DNA from: Odiellus spinosus
Lineage: Eukaryota; Arthropoda; Arachnida; Opiliones; Phalangiidae
Direction: 5' to 3'
Length of the DNA: 64,000 bases
Assembly (NCBI GenBank): GCA_963920705.1
Contig: OY987236.1
Location: 6,062,190 to 6,126,189 of the forward strand
The position numbers and the translations under genes are program-made. Under the pieces are notes generated by a model. That model was given only the letters and a program-made list of their open reading frames with translations. It did no database searches and was not told the origin of the DNA. Shown piece by piece: positions 24,557 through 36,179 of the stretch; the stretch's first letter is position 1; each line of letters begins with the position of its first letter.

Positions 24557-25190
24557 GCTTGGCTACCTGTGAACGCGTCTTTGTATCTAATCTTTATTAA
24601 TTTATCTTGGATACCCGTGTGAAAGCGGCTTTATATCTAATCTTTATTAATATATCTTGGATACTCGTGTGAAAGCGGCTTTATATCTAATCGTTATGTA
24701 TTTATCTTGGATACCCGTGTGTACGGGGCTTTATATCTAATCTTATTTTTTCTTTGATACCAGTCTGAACGCGGATTTATGTCTAATCTTTATTAATTTA
24801 TCTTGGATACACGCGTGAACGTGGCTTCATATCGAATATTTATTAATTTTTAACTTAGATACCCGTGCGAACAGGCATTTATATATTATCTTTGTCATTT
24901 TATCTTGGGTACTCGTGCGAACGGGACTTAATATCTATTCTTTATTAAGTCATTTTTACCTTGGAAACGCGTCTTTATATCTATTCTTTATTAAGTCATT
25001 TTATCTTGGATACCCTGCGAACACGCCTTTATATCTAATCTTTATTAAATTTTACCTTACGAAGGCACCTTTACATCTAATCTTTATCGTCTTATCTTGG
25101 CTACCCGTGAAAACGCACCATAATATCTAAAATTTATTAATTCATTTTATCTTGAACACCCGTGAAAACACGCCTTTATCTAATCAACCT
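24557..25190. repeat. Degenerate ~50-bp tandem array, about 12 units
   Basis: Units start like ttggatacccgtgtgaaagc and continue tttatatctaatctttatta. They directly follow the 14-mer array and vary by substitutions and indels. The frame at 24915-25130 is a repeat artefact. Confidence 0.9.
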
Positions 25191-25500
25191 ATAAGAAAAT
25201 ATTGAATATCTTCGAAAATATCTTTTATATTAAATTTAAGTTTCAGCAACATTGGTTTTTAGATTAAGTTAAATCATTTAATCCGTTTTAATTTTAATTT
25301 AATGGAATATTACGCTTCAATTCAGTAAAAGCTATAATCTAAGAAGGCTAAAATAGACGCGAATCCAAAAGATACTATATAAGGCGTTCGTTTATCATTA
25401 TAAACTAACAAGCGAGCTGTGGTGGATATACGTTTACAGCATGGTAGAAGCTAATAACTGTACATGCGAATTCTTATGGAGGGTCAAGCTCCGTGGGTGA

Positions 25501-25575
25501 TGACGTCTTCTTCTGACGTCAGACATGACGTCTTCTTCTGACGTCAGACATGACGTCTTCTTCTGACGTCAGACA
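25501..25575. repeat. Three perfect 25-bp repeats with TGACGTCA sites
   Basis: The unit TGACGTCTTCTTCTGACGTC plus AGACA occurs three times without change. Each unit has a partial and a full CRE/ATF palindrome. Confidence 0.95.
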
Positions 25576-25721
25576 GATCCTCTCCGCGAACTAAAAGTTC
25601 ACTCGGAGAGGTAAGAAGACGAAAGTTTTTCCTATTCGATGACGTACAGACAGAACCTCTCCGTGAACTAAAAGTTCACTCGGAGAGGTAAGAAGACGAA
25701 AGTTTTTCAATTCGATGACGT
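25574..25721. repeat. Two 77-bp repeats, each with a long hairpin
   Basis: Each copy carries CCTCTCCG(C/T)GAACT, a 3-base loop, and AGTTCACTCGGAGAGG, then aagaagacgaaag. The second copy starts at 25651. Confidence 0.9.
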
Positions 25722-25737
25722 ATTTCGTCTTCTTGCA

Positions 25738-25819
25738 CGACGCCGACGCCGACGCCGACGCCTACGCCAACGCCGCAGTGAATATAGTAGCTAGACCCCA
25801 CTAGGGTTGGGTCTAGCTA
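25738..25819. repeat. GACGCC hexamer run and 11-bp-stem hairpin
   Basis: GACGCC-type hexamers (25738-25774) precede a perfect hairpin, TAGCTAGACCC (25788-25798) with GGGTCTAGCTA (25809-25819). With the 25-bp and 77-bp repeats it may form one non-autonomous element whose ends I could not define. Confidence 0.75.
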
Positions 25820-25820
25820 A

Positions 25821-26448
25821 AAACTGTGTCAACCCTGTAAGATCTCTTTTACCATTTGTGTTCTTCTTTGATACATGTAGTTTCTATTAAAGTTTGAACA
25901 CCCCATTATAAAAAATTACGTTTTAATATCCCTTTGAACTCGCTATGATAGTTACTCCGTAAGGTTGCTTTTCATTTTCAACGGGTTGAGACTGAGAGGC
26001 TGGGAGAAGTTGTTTGGGGGTATTGATCGTCTTATCTAAAGAACCGAGCGAGTGCGTGGCGAAATCGTTCACACACCCTCTATCTTTCTGTACACGGATG
26101 CAGTGTTTCAGGCAAAAATGGCTTTAACTTGAATTTGGTATACGATTTACTTATAAGCAATATTCTAATACGGGTTAGGAAGAGAAACTTCCAAGTTTTG
26201 AAGTTAGTTGCGAAAGAAAACACTCAGATAAAACTTTGTAGTTAAATATTCCCTGAATCAGAAATATTTACGCGTTAAACAGGCTTCCGTGAATCACGCG
26301 TGAAGGGCGAAGTTTATTTTTACAGTAAAGCGTTTCATATAACTAGGCTTAAGAGGCGTGCGCTTTTGCCCACTGTCCGGAGACTGTTTAACCTTAACGG
26401 GGATATAAAACGCAATAGATCCTTGTTAAGCTTACTTTCGGATTAAGT
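25821..26448. other. Intergenic stretch
   Basis: No gene or element ends recognised. Confidence 0.3.
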
Positions 26449-27070
26449 AGGGTTGCCACCGGTCAGGGAAAAGTCAGGAATTTTAAAATGAACCAAAAAA
26501 GGATCAATCATTATCTGCAGAAAATATTTGAAGCTGACCGTGTCAGTTGTATAGATTAGAACAAAGATACGCATGCAAAAAGTTTAGCGAACGCGATTAT
26601 ATAAAATATATAAAAGGTTACTAATTGGGTAGTATTAGCTGAAACCAGAAGCCGATGAAACCCTCCTTTGAAGTCTATTACTCCCGGGTCTTGTTTACCC
26701 CTCTCTGTATGGGTTAGTTTCAAGAAGCGCGATTCGTACGCTTCCTAACGGTATATTTTCGGAGCGGGAGTTCCTCGAGCGAATATCTCTTGCAGCCTTG
26801 GAGTTCGTCAAAAAAACGTCGTCGTTTGTGGAGAGAGAGAATTTCCAATTTTTCGTAGACAGGGGGGTATGAAGTATGACCCCTCCGATCTCGTAAAATT
26901 GGGAATTTTACCCATACAGAGAGGCGCGCTATATGGAACATTAGAGTAGTAGACTTCAAAGGAGGGTTTCATCGGCTTCTGCTGAAACGGTCAGGTAAAA
27001 TCGTTGGAAAAGGTCAGGGAAAAACCTGGAAAAGTTAGGGAATTTTAATCTGAAAAAACTGTAGCAACAG
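26449..27070. mobile_element. CAGGG-type MITE family A, copy 3, interrupted
   Basis: AGGGTTGCCACCGGTCAGGG at the left and TGTAGCAACAG at the right. The body is split by the family B element at 26646-26981, so family A was here first. Confidence 0.8.
26646..26981. mobile_element. MITE family B, copy 1, nested
   Basis: 336 bp with ends CAGAAGCCGATGAAACCCTC and its inverse. An exact 7-bp duplication, CTGAAAC, occurs at 26639-26645 and 26982-26988. The frame 26720-26959 on - lies inside it and recurs in shifted form in the other copies; it is not a gene. Confidence 0.95.
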
Positions 27071-28530
27071 TTTCATATTTGTAATTGACGAGGAATCGAT
27101 AAAAAAATCAAATCTTTAAACAGGATGCATTCACCCTTAATCTATTTTTATTTCCTCATTCTATGAAATTTAAAATTAAACTTTAAACATAGTAAAATAC
27201 TCTGAAAATTGTGAGAGTATCCCAATTATATATTTTTATTTGCCAGCCAACAATTATAAAGGCTCTTCTTTCAAGTTATTAATGGAATATTTTGTTGATA
27301 CAACCTTTTCCCATTAAAGAGAAGCTCCACCCATGGTTTGGCTAAATATCGAAGCTGATGGTAACCCCCTAGTTTAACCCCCGAACCGCCCCTCGATCTA
27401 TCCCAAACGGGGATTCATCCCCTTCTCATTTTCCATCTTTTGTGGCGCGCCTCTCTCCATCTCCACGCATCACATCCCCATCGCGTTCTCCTCCCGAGCT
27501 TCCCTGGCTGCACCATTCAGATTGTAATGAAGATATTGAGAGTGGCGTTTTATCCCGCGCGCTCGAAACATTTTACGCCACTTTGAATTCTTCGCTATTA
27601 AAGAGCCCGCTCGCGCGGGGTATAAATTAGCTGCTGAAAACTTACAATTAGTTGCGGGTTTGAAATGGGTTGGATATACTCGAATATCTTAGAGAAAGAG
27701 GAAGATTTTCCGGCGCAAATTGGAAGCATTATAAGACTGAAACTTTTGGAATCGAACTCTGGATCGAAAAGCGTATGGTTTAGCATCTTTTAGTTATCAA
27801 CGGTTCACTGTAACTTCTATATATTGAGTGATAATCTTAGAATGGTCGTTTCTCTCCAGTTTTAAGTGTTTTTTTCATTATTTTTCGAAAGGTTAGGGTG
27901 TGGATCATTTTTAATTTAATTATTAAACTATAAAAAAAACTTGTATTGAAAATTGTAAGCAGCAATTATAGAGATAATCCCGTTTAGCCAAGGTTTTGGG
28001 CATCAAACGCTGGCCTATTCTTTTAATGTTAGGACATTACAAGCGCTGTTGAAGGCTGAAATAATATGATTGGTCTTAATTTATATGTACTTCAAATTTT
28101 TCCACACTTCAGAAATTTATTTTATCTAATTTTAATATTTATACTTCAGGTTTAAAAACTGGGAAGTAATAGACTATAATTTATTATTTTCTATAGCCAT
28201 GAATTCTAAGATTTATAAGCTTTATAAAACTTTAAAAAATGTTTGGAATTTAACGTTTTAAAAAGATACACGATAAAGAAATTAATTTTGTATTAAACCT
28301 TGCCCTATACAAAAATATTTGGGTTATACATTCGTTCTGAATTTTATAAGGTATAGTTAGACTTGCCCCGGAGTATAAAATCAACTCTTTGAACTCATCC
28401 TGAAATTAATTAGTTTGGTAAACCGATATTTACTTTGTTGTTTTGTAACGAGGGCAGCTATAGCCTTGATATAAACTTTGGGACGAAATGGGTTTCTTTG
28501 ATATATTAAATAGACGGTTTTATATAGGCC
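27071..28530. other. Intergenic, with a GC-richer island and a TTAA-family fragment
   Basis: 27340-27640 is C-rich and holds a 62-codon Ser/Pro-rich frame (27442-27630, +) that I do not recognise. 27985-28090 matches the palindromic core of 22919-23326 and 36773-37223 (phrase ggcctattcttttaatgtta and aataatatgattgg). Confidence 0.4.
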
Positions 28531-28536
28531 TACATA

Positions 28537-29597
28537 CAGGGTGGTTCTGATCAAAAAAACTCGATAGGCTACTAGCTTCTACGTAAAAGGAAAATTAACA
28601 TTGAGCGCGTGCAATTCGAATTAATTTTTCAGAACTCTCGCGCTCGAGTTAGAATAATAAATTAGTTTAACACGCGCTCAATGTTAGTTCAAATAGCACG
28701 CACTCGATGTTAATTCGAATAGCGCGCTCTTAATGTTAATTCGAATAGCGCGCTCTTAATGTTAATTCGAATAGCGCGCGCTTAATGTTAATTCGAATAG
28801 CGCGCGCTTAATGTTAATTCGAATAGAGCGCGCTTAATGTTAATTCGAATAGAGCGCGCTTAATGTTAATTCGAATAGAGCGCGCTTAATGTTAATTCGA
28901 ATAGAGCGCGCTTAATGTTAATTCGAATAGAGCGCGCTTAATGTTAATTCGAATAGAGCGCGCTTAATGTTAATTCGAATAGAGCGCGCTTAATGTTAAT
29001 TCGAATAGAGCGCGCTTAATGTTAATTCGAATAGAGCGCGCTTAATGTTAATTCGAATTGCGCGCGCTCGGTGTAATTTCGAATAGCGCACACCTAATCT
29101 TAATTCGAATATAGCGCCCGCTCGATCTTGATTCGAATTGCGCGCCCTCAGTGTTAATTCGAATAGCGCGCGCTTAATGTTAATTCGAATAGCGCGCGCT
29201 TAATGTTAATTCGAATAGCGCGCGCTTAATGTTAATTCGAATAGCGCGCGCTTAATGTTAATTCGAATAGCGCGCGCTCAATGTTAATTCGAATAGCGCG
29301 CGCTCAATGTTAATTCGAATAGCGCGCGCTCAATGTTAATTCGAATAGCGCGCGCTCAATGTTAATTCGAATAGCGCGCGCTTAATGTTAATTCGAATAG
29401 CGCGCGCTTAATGTTAATTCGAATAGCGCGCCCTCGATGTTAATTCGAATAGCGCGCCCTCGATGTTATTTCGAATAGCGCCCGCTCGATCTTAATTGGA
29501 ATAACCCGCCCTCAATGTTAATTCGAATAGCACGCGCTCAATGTGAAATTTATCGTTCCATAGAAGCTATTGAGTTTTTTTGATCAGAACCACCCTG
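28537..29597. mobile_element. Tc1/mariner-like MITE carrying a minisatellite
   Basis: TA dinucleotides (28535-28536; 29598-29599) flank inverted ends CAGGGTGGTTCTGATCAAAA and TTTTGATCAGAACCACCCTG. Nearly all the interior is a 26-bp tandem array. TA duplication with CAGGG ends fits a Tc1/mariner non-autonomous element. Confidence 0.9.
28660..29545. repeat. 26-bp minisatellite, about 33 units
   Basis: The unit is AATGTTAATTCGAATAGCGC plus GCGCTT. It combines an ATTCGAAT palindrome with alternating GCGCGC. Variants cluster: an AGAGCGCGC block (about 28814-29040) sits between AGCGCGCGC blocks, and a more diverged patch lies at about 29050-29150. Confidence 0.95.
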
Positions 29598-29599
29598 TA

Positions 29600-30365
29600 T
29601 AAAGTCAATGCCGCACGAGCTAAATAGTTTCTACCCAATTATTTACTGCAGTCTTTCAGTGGCAGGCAATCTCATTGAATGTATATCGTTTGTATTTCAA
29701 CTTAATTTAACACTAAGCGCTAAGCTTGTAACTCCCTTTACGTATAAGCGAACTTATCTTATAGAGATAAGCAGTTATTCTATCTTTATACGGGGTGCCA
29801 ATTCAGCTTGAAATATAATACTTCATCCAAGTCAGCGTAACTTAAGGCCATTGATAAACTTTATATTCGACTATTTCGTCTCAATTTACTTAGTCTCGTG
29901 TTACTTTGGTATAGTATATTATAAATTGTGTTCGACTTTGAGCCAATGCTTGAGAAGTTTGTATTTATTTGTATAAGGGTAACAACCCTTTTTTTCCTGC
30001 TCCTCCATTATATCGTATTATTGCTTCAAATAGAACGAATGAAGTTTATTTTGTATAGAGTAACGTAGCACCATAAGTAGATAGTTTAAACTTAATACTT
30101 TAATTTTTTTCCGAGTTTAATTCAGTGGTTTTCTTTGGAGGTCACGATCAGACGAGTTGTGCCTCTTAGTTTTTGTTTTTATATTAATTATAATATTTAT
30201 CTTAAGCCTTTTTCTTATATTAAAAAACAAGTTGATGAAATAGGCCAATCAAAGATCACGAGTGTTTTAAGAATTAACTCAATCACCTCTTAAAGAGCGT
30301 AAGAAGTCTAAAAGTGATCTTAATTAATCTTTGAACTCAGGAAGAAGTGTTGAAGACCTCTTCTA
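29600..30365. other. Intergenic stretch
   Basis: A 67-codon frame at 29608-29811 (+) has no recognisable features. Nothing else is seen. Confidence 0.3.
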
Positions 30366-30372
30366 GTGCTAT

Positions 30373-30707
30373 CAGAAGCCGATGAAACCCTCCTTTGAAG
30401 TCTATTACTCCCGGGTCTTGTCTACCCCTCTCTGTATGGGTTAGTTTCAAAAATCGCGATTTGTACGCCTCCTAACGGTAGATATTTTCGGGGCGAGAGT
30501 TCGTCGAGCGAATATCTCTAGCAGCCTTGGAGTTCGTCAACCAAACGTCGTTTGTGGAGAGAGAGAATTTGTAATTTTGCGTAGACAGGGGGGTATGAAG
30601 TACGACCCCTCCGATCTCGTAAAATTGGGAATTTTACCCATACAGAGAGGAGCGCTATATGGAACATTAGAGTAGTAGACTTCAAAGGAGGGTTTCATCG
30701 GCTTCTG
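30373..30707. mobile_element. MITE family B, copy 2
   Basis: 335 bp, ends CAGAAGCCGATGAAACCCTC and its inverse. Exact 7-bp duplication GTGCTAT at 30366-30372 and 30708-30714. Confidence 0.95.
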
Positions 30708-30714
30708 GTGCTAT

Positions 30715-33210
30715 GTTTTTGGAAAGGGCTAGTTCTCAAAGGTTTCCTAATGACGCGAGTAGTTTCATTGCATAGTGCAGGTACATCAAGATGACAATTT
30801 TAATTTTCTGTTATAAATGTTGAATTTATTTGCCATCTTGTTGAATAGTGAATATTTTTTGAGTCGCTTTATTTGGAATGTATGATAGAAATTTAAAAAC
30901 TCGTATTAGACAATTTTCAAAAGTCTGTAGGGTACTTAAAACGTTTAGGGAGATAGTTATTAACTTGTGGTATCACACCGTGTTATCTTCTTTATAGACC
31001 CTAGTATAAACGCTAAGGCAGAGAGCTGATATTACTATATAGAATTTCCTCTTCAGCCTCTTCTCTCTTTACAACCGCTGAAATAGCTATTAGGAAATCC
31101 TCCAAAGTTTATCTAAAGAGCGGGCAGCGGAAAACCAAGATTCTATACCCAACCCAAACCCCCTTGCATCTCCCCCTTGTTCGAAGCTTTTCCTCTTCCA
31201 TTCCCCCTCCCGCTCCCCAATCAGTATCTTTTCCACAACCCAATTTTAAAGGGATTGTGAAAGGTTGAAAAATATCATTTTTACGAGATTATAACCTCTT
31301 ATAGTGTGTCTATAAGAACGTTGGCCTGATATTTCCATTTAATTCGTTACAAGCTAAGAAGGATCCCAAAATTCCGGTTTTTCAATGCAAATTTTGATCC
31401 ATTTCAAGCTTATAACAACAATTTTTTATATAAAAATGCGAGAGACTCTTCGTAAAACCTTTTTGTTTTAATTGATCGCTGTTGACATTTTAATAAATAC
31501 CATCGGGAACCAGTTTCATACCGATTCGCTTTAAACAACCGATAGATGAAGCTACAATAAATCGATTTATAAAGATAATGTGTCAACGCGTGACGCTTAA
31601 AAAGATTGCTGGCGATTTGAATATCGGTCTGAATTGACAGTTTCAAATCGATTAAGGCTAGTTTGACCATAGCTTTATTTTACACGAGCTGATTCATTCA
31701 ACTGTTCGACCACCTGTTTAATATCACCCCTTAACCCTTTGACTCGGTAATTTATTGTGGATAAATCTTTTAGATACTCGATATTTGTAGTGTCATTCGC
31801 ACTTTATTTTCGATATATTCTTAAAAGGGGAAAGTGTCTTGGATTGAGAATTGGGAGGGAGTAAAATCTTGGGGGTCTTGGTTGTCGTTTTGGGTGTCCG
31901 GTAGATGGCAGTAGCTGTTTCTCCCCCTCCCCCTTCCCATATTGACTTCTTGGAGAGCGGCGAAGCGTGTCTTTCCGCATGGCTACAATATCCTACGGCG
32001 GTGGCGTCGGCAGTGGCAGCGCGGCTGTGCCCAAATTCCCTTATCCCATCTTGCCCGAAGCGTTTCTCCTTCCACAGTCGGCACTCAAACCACTGACTAG
32101 CGAGAGCCAATAGCTAGCTTTGCTGTAAACAATTTTTCTCTCGCTCTCTCTCCTTCCATCCCATCTCCCATTCCTTTATTTTGCTATAGTCTGATTCGGT
32201 TTTAGATTTCAGCTTCGCTTCTCTAAAATCAGTATGGTTCCGCGTGCTTTTGTCACCTATATAGTCTTTAGAAGATTAGATTATAAACAGGGACTGGTAA
32301 CGAGGGAATTATCTGAAAATATAAATTCATATTTAATATTTTATCTACGAATGATAATTTATAACCCAGTTAAGAATTTTATTAATTTGAAATGTGGTCC
32401 CATGTAATGAAGCTTCGCCTTTAAGCAATCTTATGCGCAGTTTTGATTGGATGCTAGTATAAGTCTAGAGTTCTTAAAGTACCGTTATTATGGAAATAGA
32501 TCAATTACGTTATAATTTACATTCATAAAATGTGTATGAATTTGAATTTTTTTAATTTTTAAATTCGGGGCTCTTTCGGACTCAAGAAATGAAAAATTAC
32601 ATTAAGATGTCCATATCGATGTAAAACACGAAATATTATTGAAAAGTAGACTTGTAGACCTTCTAAAAACGTCAAACTTGACCTGTTTTAGCAATTTTTT
32701 ACTTTTAATCGAAAAAGTTTTAAATTATAAATTTATTCATGTTAGTAATTTTACCAGAGCAAACCGCACATTTCAATTACCTTGCTGATTTACCTATTAA
32801 GTACTTTATATAAGTCGTGAGCTACTAGTAAATCTGCGATATATTCATCTGAAACACTAATGGCAGATTTCTTTAAGTCTCTGCATCTCCCTATAAACAG
32901 TTATTCCTTGTTAAAATAGCATAACCTTACGGAGTAAAGCTGTCCCTTAGGGGGTAAATTTTCCAATGTATTTGCTACGAGCCCCTGTAGAAGTGTTCTA
33001 TCTGCCGCGCTTCGATGTTCAGAGTGAAGATAACATATAGAAAAATCAGTTTTAATTACTTGTTCCCTTGAAAATGTATTTCTAATTGTAATTTTAAAAC
33101 ACTAACTTGTCCCTCGTTAATATTCAGAAGAAACATCCATTAAAAGTGTAAAAAAAATAAGTAACCCACAGTAATCCGTCAAACCTTTATACAGATAATT
33201 ACAAGTAAGG
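30715..33210. other. Intergenic, with GC-richer islands
   Basis: 31120-31230 and 31900-32160 are C-rich. Frames of 105 codons (31793-32110, -) and 63 codons (31905-32096, +) overlap on opposite strands in the second island; neither has family features. 31499-31670 is a repeat shared with 46608-46780. Confidence 0.35.
31499..31670. repeat. Dispersed ~170-bp repeat, copy 1
   Basis: Shares gggaaccagtttcataccga and aatcgatttataaagataat with the 46608-46780 copy, with moderate divergence. No ends are defined. The frame 31410-31670 on - runs through it. Confidence 0.75.
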
Positions 33211-33214
33211 ATTA

Positions 33215-33354
33215 CAGGGGCATATGCACCCGGGTCCATAAATTTGGAAAACCTTTAAAACTAGAAAGTGACCCTTTTTCGAGGCTCGCGGGAAACTCAT
33301 TTTATAATTTTTAAAACCTCGATTTATTTTTCAGAAAATTAGCGCGGGCCCCTG
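33215..33354. mobile_element. 140-bp MITE flanked by TA
   Basis: Inverted ends CAGGGGC and GCCCCTG, flanked by ATTA on the left and TAAT on the right (TA duplication at the junctions). A Tc1/mariner-type ending is possible. Confidence 0.6.
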
Positions 33355-33359
33355 TAATT

Positions 33360-34190
33360 TTATTGAATAATATTTCTCTTAAATGTTGAGTTAATCTGAA
33401 GTCTCCTGATTGCCTAGTTTGTCGTCTAATTAAAATTAAAAAACTGCATCAGGTTGAAAAATAATTAATTTATATTCATCTTTTTGATTATGATAATAAA
33501 TTCTATCGCAGTTTTAATCTTCTAAGATCTCGGTTTGGGTATTAAATATTTGAACGAAACGGGCCGGCGTACTTGGTAAAATTATTAAAATTATATTAGA
33601 GATGATCTCTTTTATGCTAGCGAGACTCTTGTCTATAAAAACTCCTCGAGTAATAAACATGACCGGAGCAAATATATTCTAAACTCATCCTCGAATACTT
33701 GACACAGATATATTCAATCAAGAAATGTAAATTCCATAAATATTGGCGTGAAAATACTAGTAAATATTAGCCCTGGGAAGAAAAATAAAACGCTAGAGCT
33801 GTGAGAAAGTGATTAGCACACTGTTGTGGCGAGAATTTTTACCAGAAACTAATGCCGCTATTCCCAGATTCTCATTAACTTGAATGAGTTCTTGTTAATG
33901 ACCATTAAGTTGAAGAATATGAGTTTTTGCGAGCACTGAAACCTCGCGTCATATTTGAACAGACTATAGTTTCTCCTAGTATTGAAGTTCTTTCTCGTCT
34001 GTGAGATATAGCCATGTTATAGCGTTAACCAATTTGTGATTGCAACAGGAAAAAAAAAGCTTGGTAATACCTACTGTCTTTATGAGTAGTACAATGTATA
34101 AATATAACCAGAAGAAGATAATAGTAGAAGGGAGGCAAGTACTGCTTATCTATAGAGTGGTAAATTTCCCCAGGTTTGCTCTGGTAAAAT
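33360..34190. other. Intergenic stretch
   Basis: Nothing recognised. Confidence 0.3.
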
Positions 34191-34201
34191 TCACAAAATA
34201 G

Positions 34202-34615
34202 CAGAGGTATATAATAACTCCCTTCGGGGGAAGTATGAAAGCCCCTTTACTACCAATGCTAAAAATCACGAACAACTAGAGCCCGCTGCTGACTATCTAG
34301 GCCACTAGCTCGCGCTGGACTTCTCAGTGTCGCTACTCTAGTAAATGGTCTTTATATAAACAAGGCGGCTCGATTTGTGTTTAGAACTTCCTGTCTCAGG
34401 AGTCAGGCTCTGTTAAAATGGAGTCGAAGGTTGACTTCAGCTCGCAAGTTCCGGAAGTGCGCGTAGGGAAAATTTAGTGAGGTTCAAAATGGTGTAACTA
34501 TTTTTTGGGAGTAAAGCGGTGTGTCGATCCGCCGCGATTTACGCCGGGCACTTGTTGTTCGTCATTTTGCCTACCTTTCATACTTCCCCCTGAAGGGGGT
34601 TATTATATACCTCTG
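34202..34615. mobile_element. MITE family C, copy 2
   Basis: 414 bp, inverse orientation to 16756-17170 and highly similar. Exact 7-bp duplication AAAATAG at 34195-34201 and 34616-34622. Confidence 0.95.
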
Positions 34616-34624
34616 AAAATAGAA

Positions 34625-35166
34625 ATTAATAATTTAATTTTTCTATGGTTTACAAATTGCTAAAAGAGGTCAAAGTTTAAACGTTTAAATCCACTTTTCA
34701 GTAGTTATGTTTGACGTATTAATGTTTATGACGCATTCAGGGTATCGTACGCATTTCTTACGCCTATCCTCAAAAAACCATCTAATTGTATGAAGTGCAA
34801 GACCACGGTTTCTATTTTTTCGCGGGAAAAGATGGGATAAACTCCAATAAAGGAAATCTATTTTACATCTGGAATGGTCTATTGCCTAGATAAATGGTTA
34901 ATTTCTTATATTATTTCCTTTTGATATTAAGATGCATACCTTTAGACGTGGTAGTAGCTTGGTTTGATTTTAGTTCTAGTGTGAAATCGGTGGAAGGATA
35001 ATTCGAGACATTGATTTTTCGTCTCTTTTCCAGGCGTTCTTTCTTTACGTTATTTGAGTTTTCAATTCTTTTTATTAATACAATTTTTTTTCTTCCCCTC
35101 ACACCATTTTTTTAACCATTTTTTTATTTTTCGAAATGGAATTCGATATCTTTTCGAGAAAGTTGT

Positions 35167-35207
<41 letters not shown>

Positions 35208-35650
35208 CACGGGGTATAATTCTATGATCTAAGAACAAAAAAAGTTGTTTTTACAAAATTTTATTTCGAAAAGTGTAGCGCATAATTTGTTGGATTAATA
35301 TTTACAGCGTGAGTTTTATGGATTTTAGAAGAATTCAAGCTCTGCATAAATTATAAATAACGTTGGTGAACTTAGCGCGCGTATACAAGCGTGCCTTTTG
35401 GTTTTGAAACTTTAAATTCGCGGCTAGCTAGACCGAAATTTTAGAAACTAAACCAAGTGTATAAATATTTCAACTGTATATAATTTATGCTGTTTATTTT
35501 CTCGCTCTACAAACAATATTTCGGAGTTTTAAAGTGATCCTGTCACTATTTTTTCATGAAAAAGAAATATTTTATAATCTAGATATTCCAAATTTTTTAT
35601 AACTAAACCTTCACGCAATTAGTCGTCACCACACGCGATATGTCCCTATA
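34625..35650. other. AT-rich intergenic with a long T-tract
   Basis: A run of about 38 T lies at 35170-35207. A 63-codon Lys-rich frame on - (34911-35102) is not supported. Confidence 0.4.
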
Positions 35651-35655
35651 TTTAA

Positions 35656-36017
35656 AGGTATAATGCAACCTAACAAATTATTTTTTATTGATTCCTTATC
35701 GTTTAAATAGTCCTAATCCAACAATAAAAATTAATATTACAAATAAATATTAAACTAGAAATAAATTTAAAACTTACCATTAAAATAGACTTAGCTGGAT
35801 TCATGGAGATCACCTGAACTCTTCGTATAAGGACTATCGACCAATGACATTGATCGATATGGAGATCATGCATTCTCCATATCGATCAATGTCATTGGTC
35901 ACTGTCCTTAAGGTGATCTCCATGAATCCAGCTAAGCCTATTTTCAGGGAAAGTTTTAAATTTTTTACTGTTCGATTATTCCTCTCTAAACTATTGTTTT
36001 TAGGTTGCATTCTCCCT
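35656..36017. mobile_element. Palindromic TTAA-type MITE, 362 bp
   Basis: TTAA at 35652 and 36018 flank AGGTATAATGCAACCTAA and TTAGGTTGCATTCTCCCT. The two arms are near-perfect inverses over most of their length (tggattcatggagatcacct and its complement), so the single strand would fold into one long hairpin. The opposed frames 35834-36034 (-) and 35844-36029 (+) come from this symmetry. Confidence 0.92.
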
Positions 36018-36179
36018 TTAAGAAAATAGAGCATATTTAATGTTGAAATACTTTAGCTAACCACTTCGTAACGCGACGCAACCTAAAATTCATCCTTTTA
36101 GATATTGTCTAAAAAATGGAGGACCAAATCCGTGAAGATTAAAAAATAAGAAGGATGGGATCTGAATTCTATATAAAAA

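Noticed and set aside
24050-24622. 190-, 171- and 157-codon frames with a FFKSCFSNHVFQIM-type periodic product
   Set aside because: They are the translation of the perfect 14-bp array in all three frames, not a gene.
28660-29545. 26-bp repeat array as a CRISPR
   Set aside because: Units are directly adjacent without unique spacers, in an animal genome and inside a transposon.
35170-35207. Long T-tracts (also 56031, 58669, 53181) as LINE or SINE tails
   Set aside because: No coding or tRNA-like sequence adjoins them and no target duplications were found.
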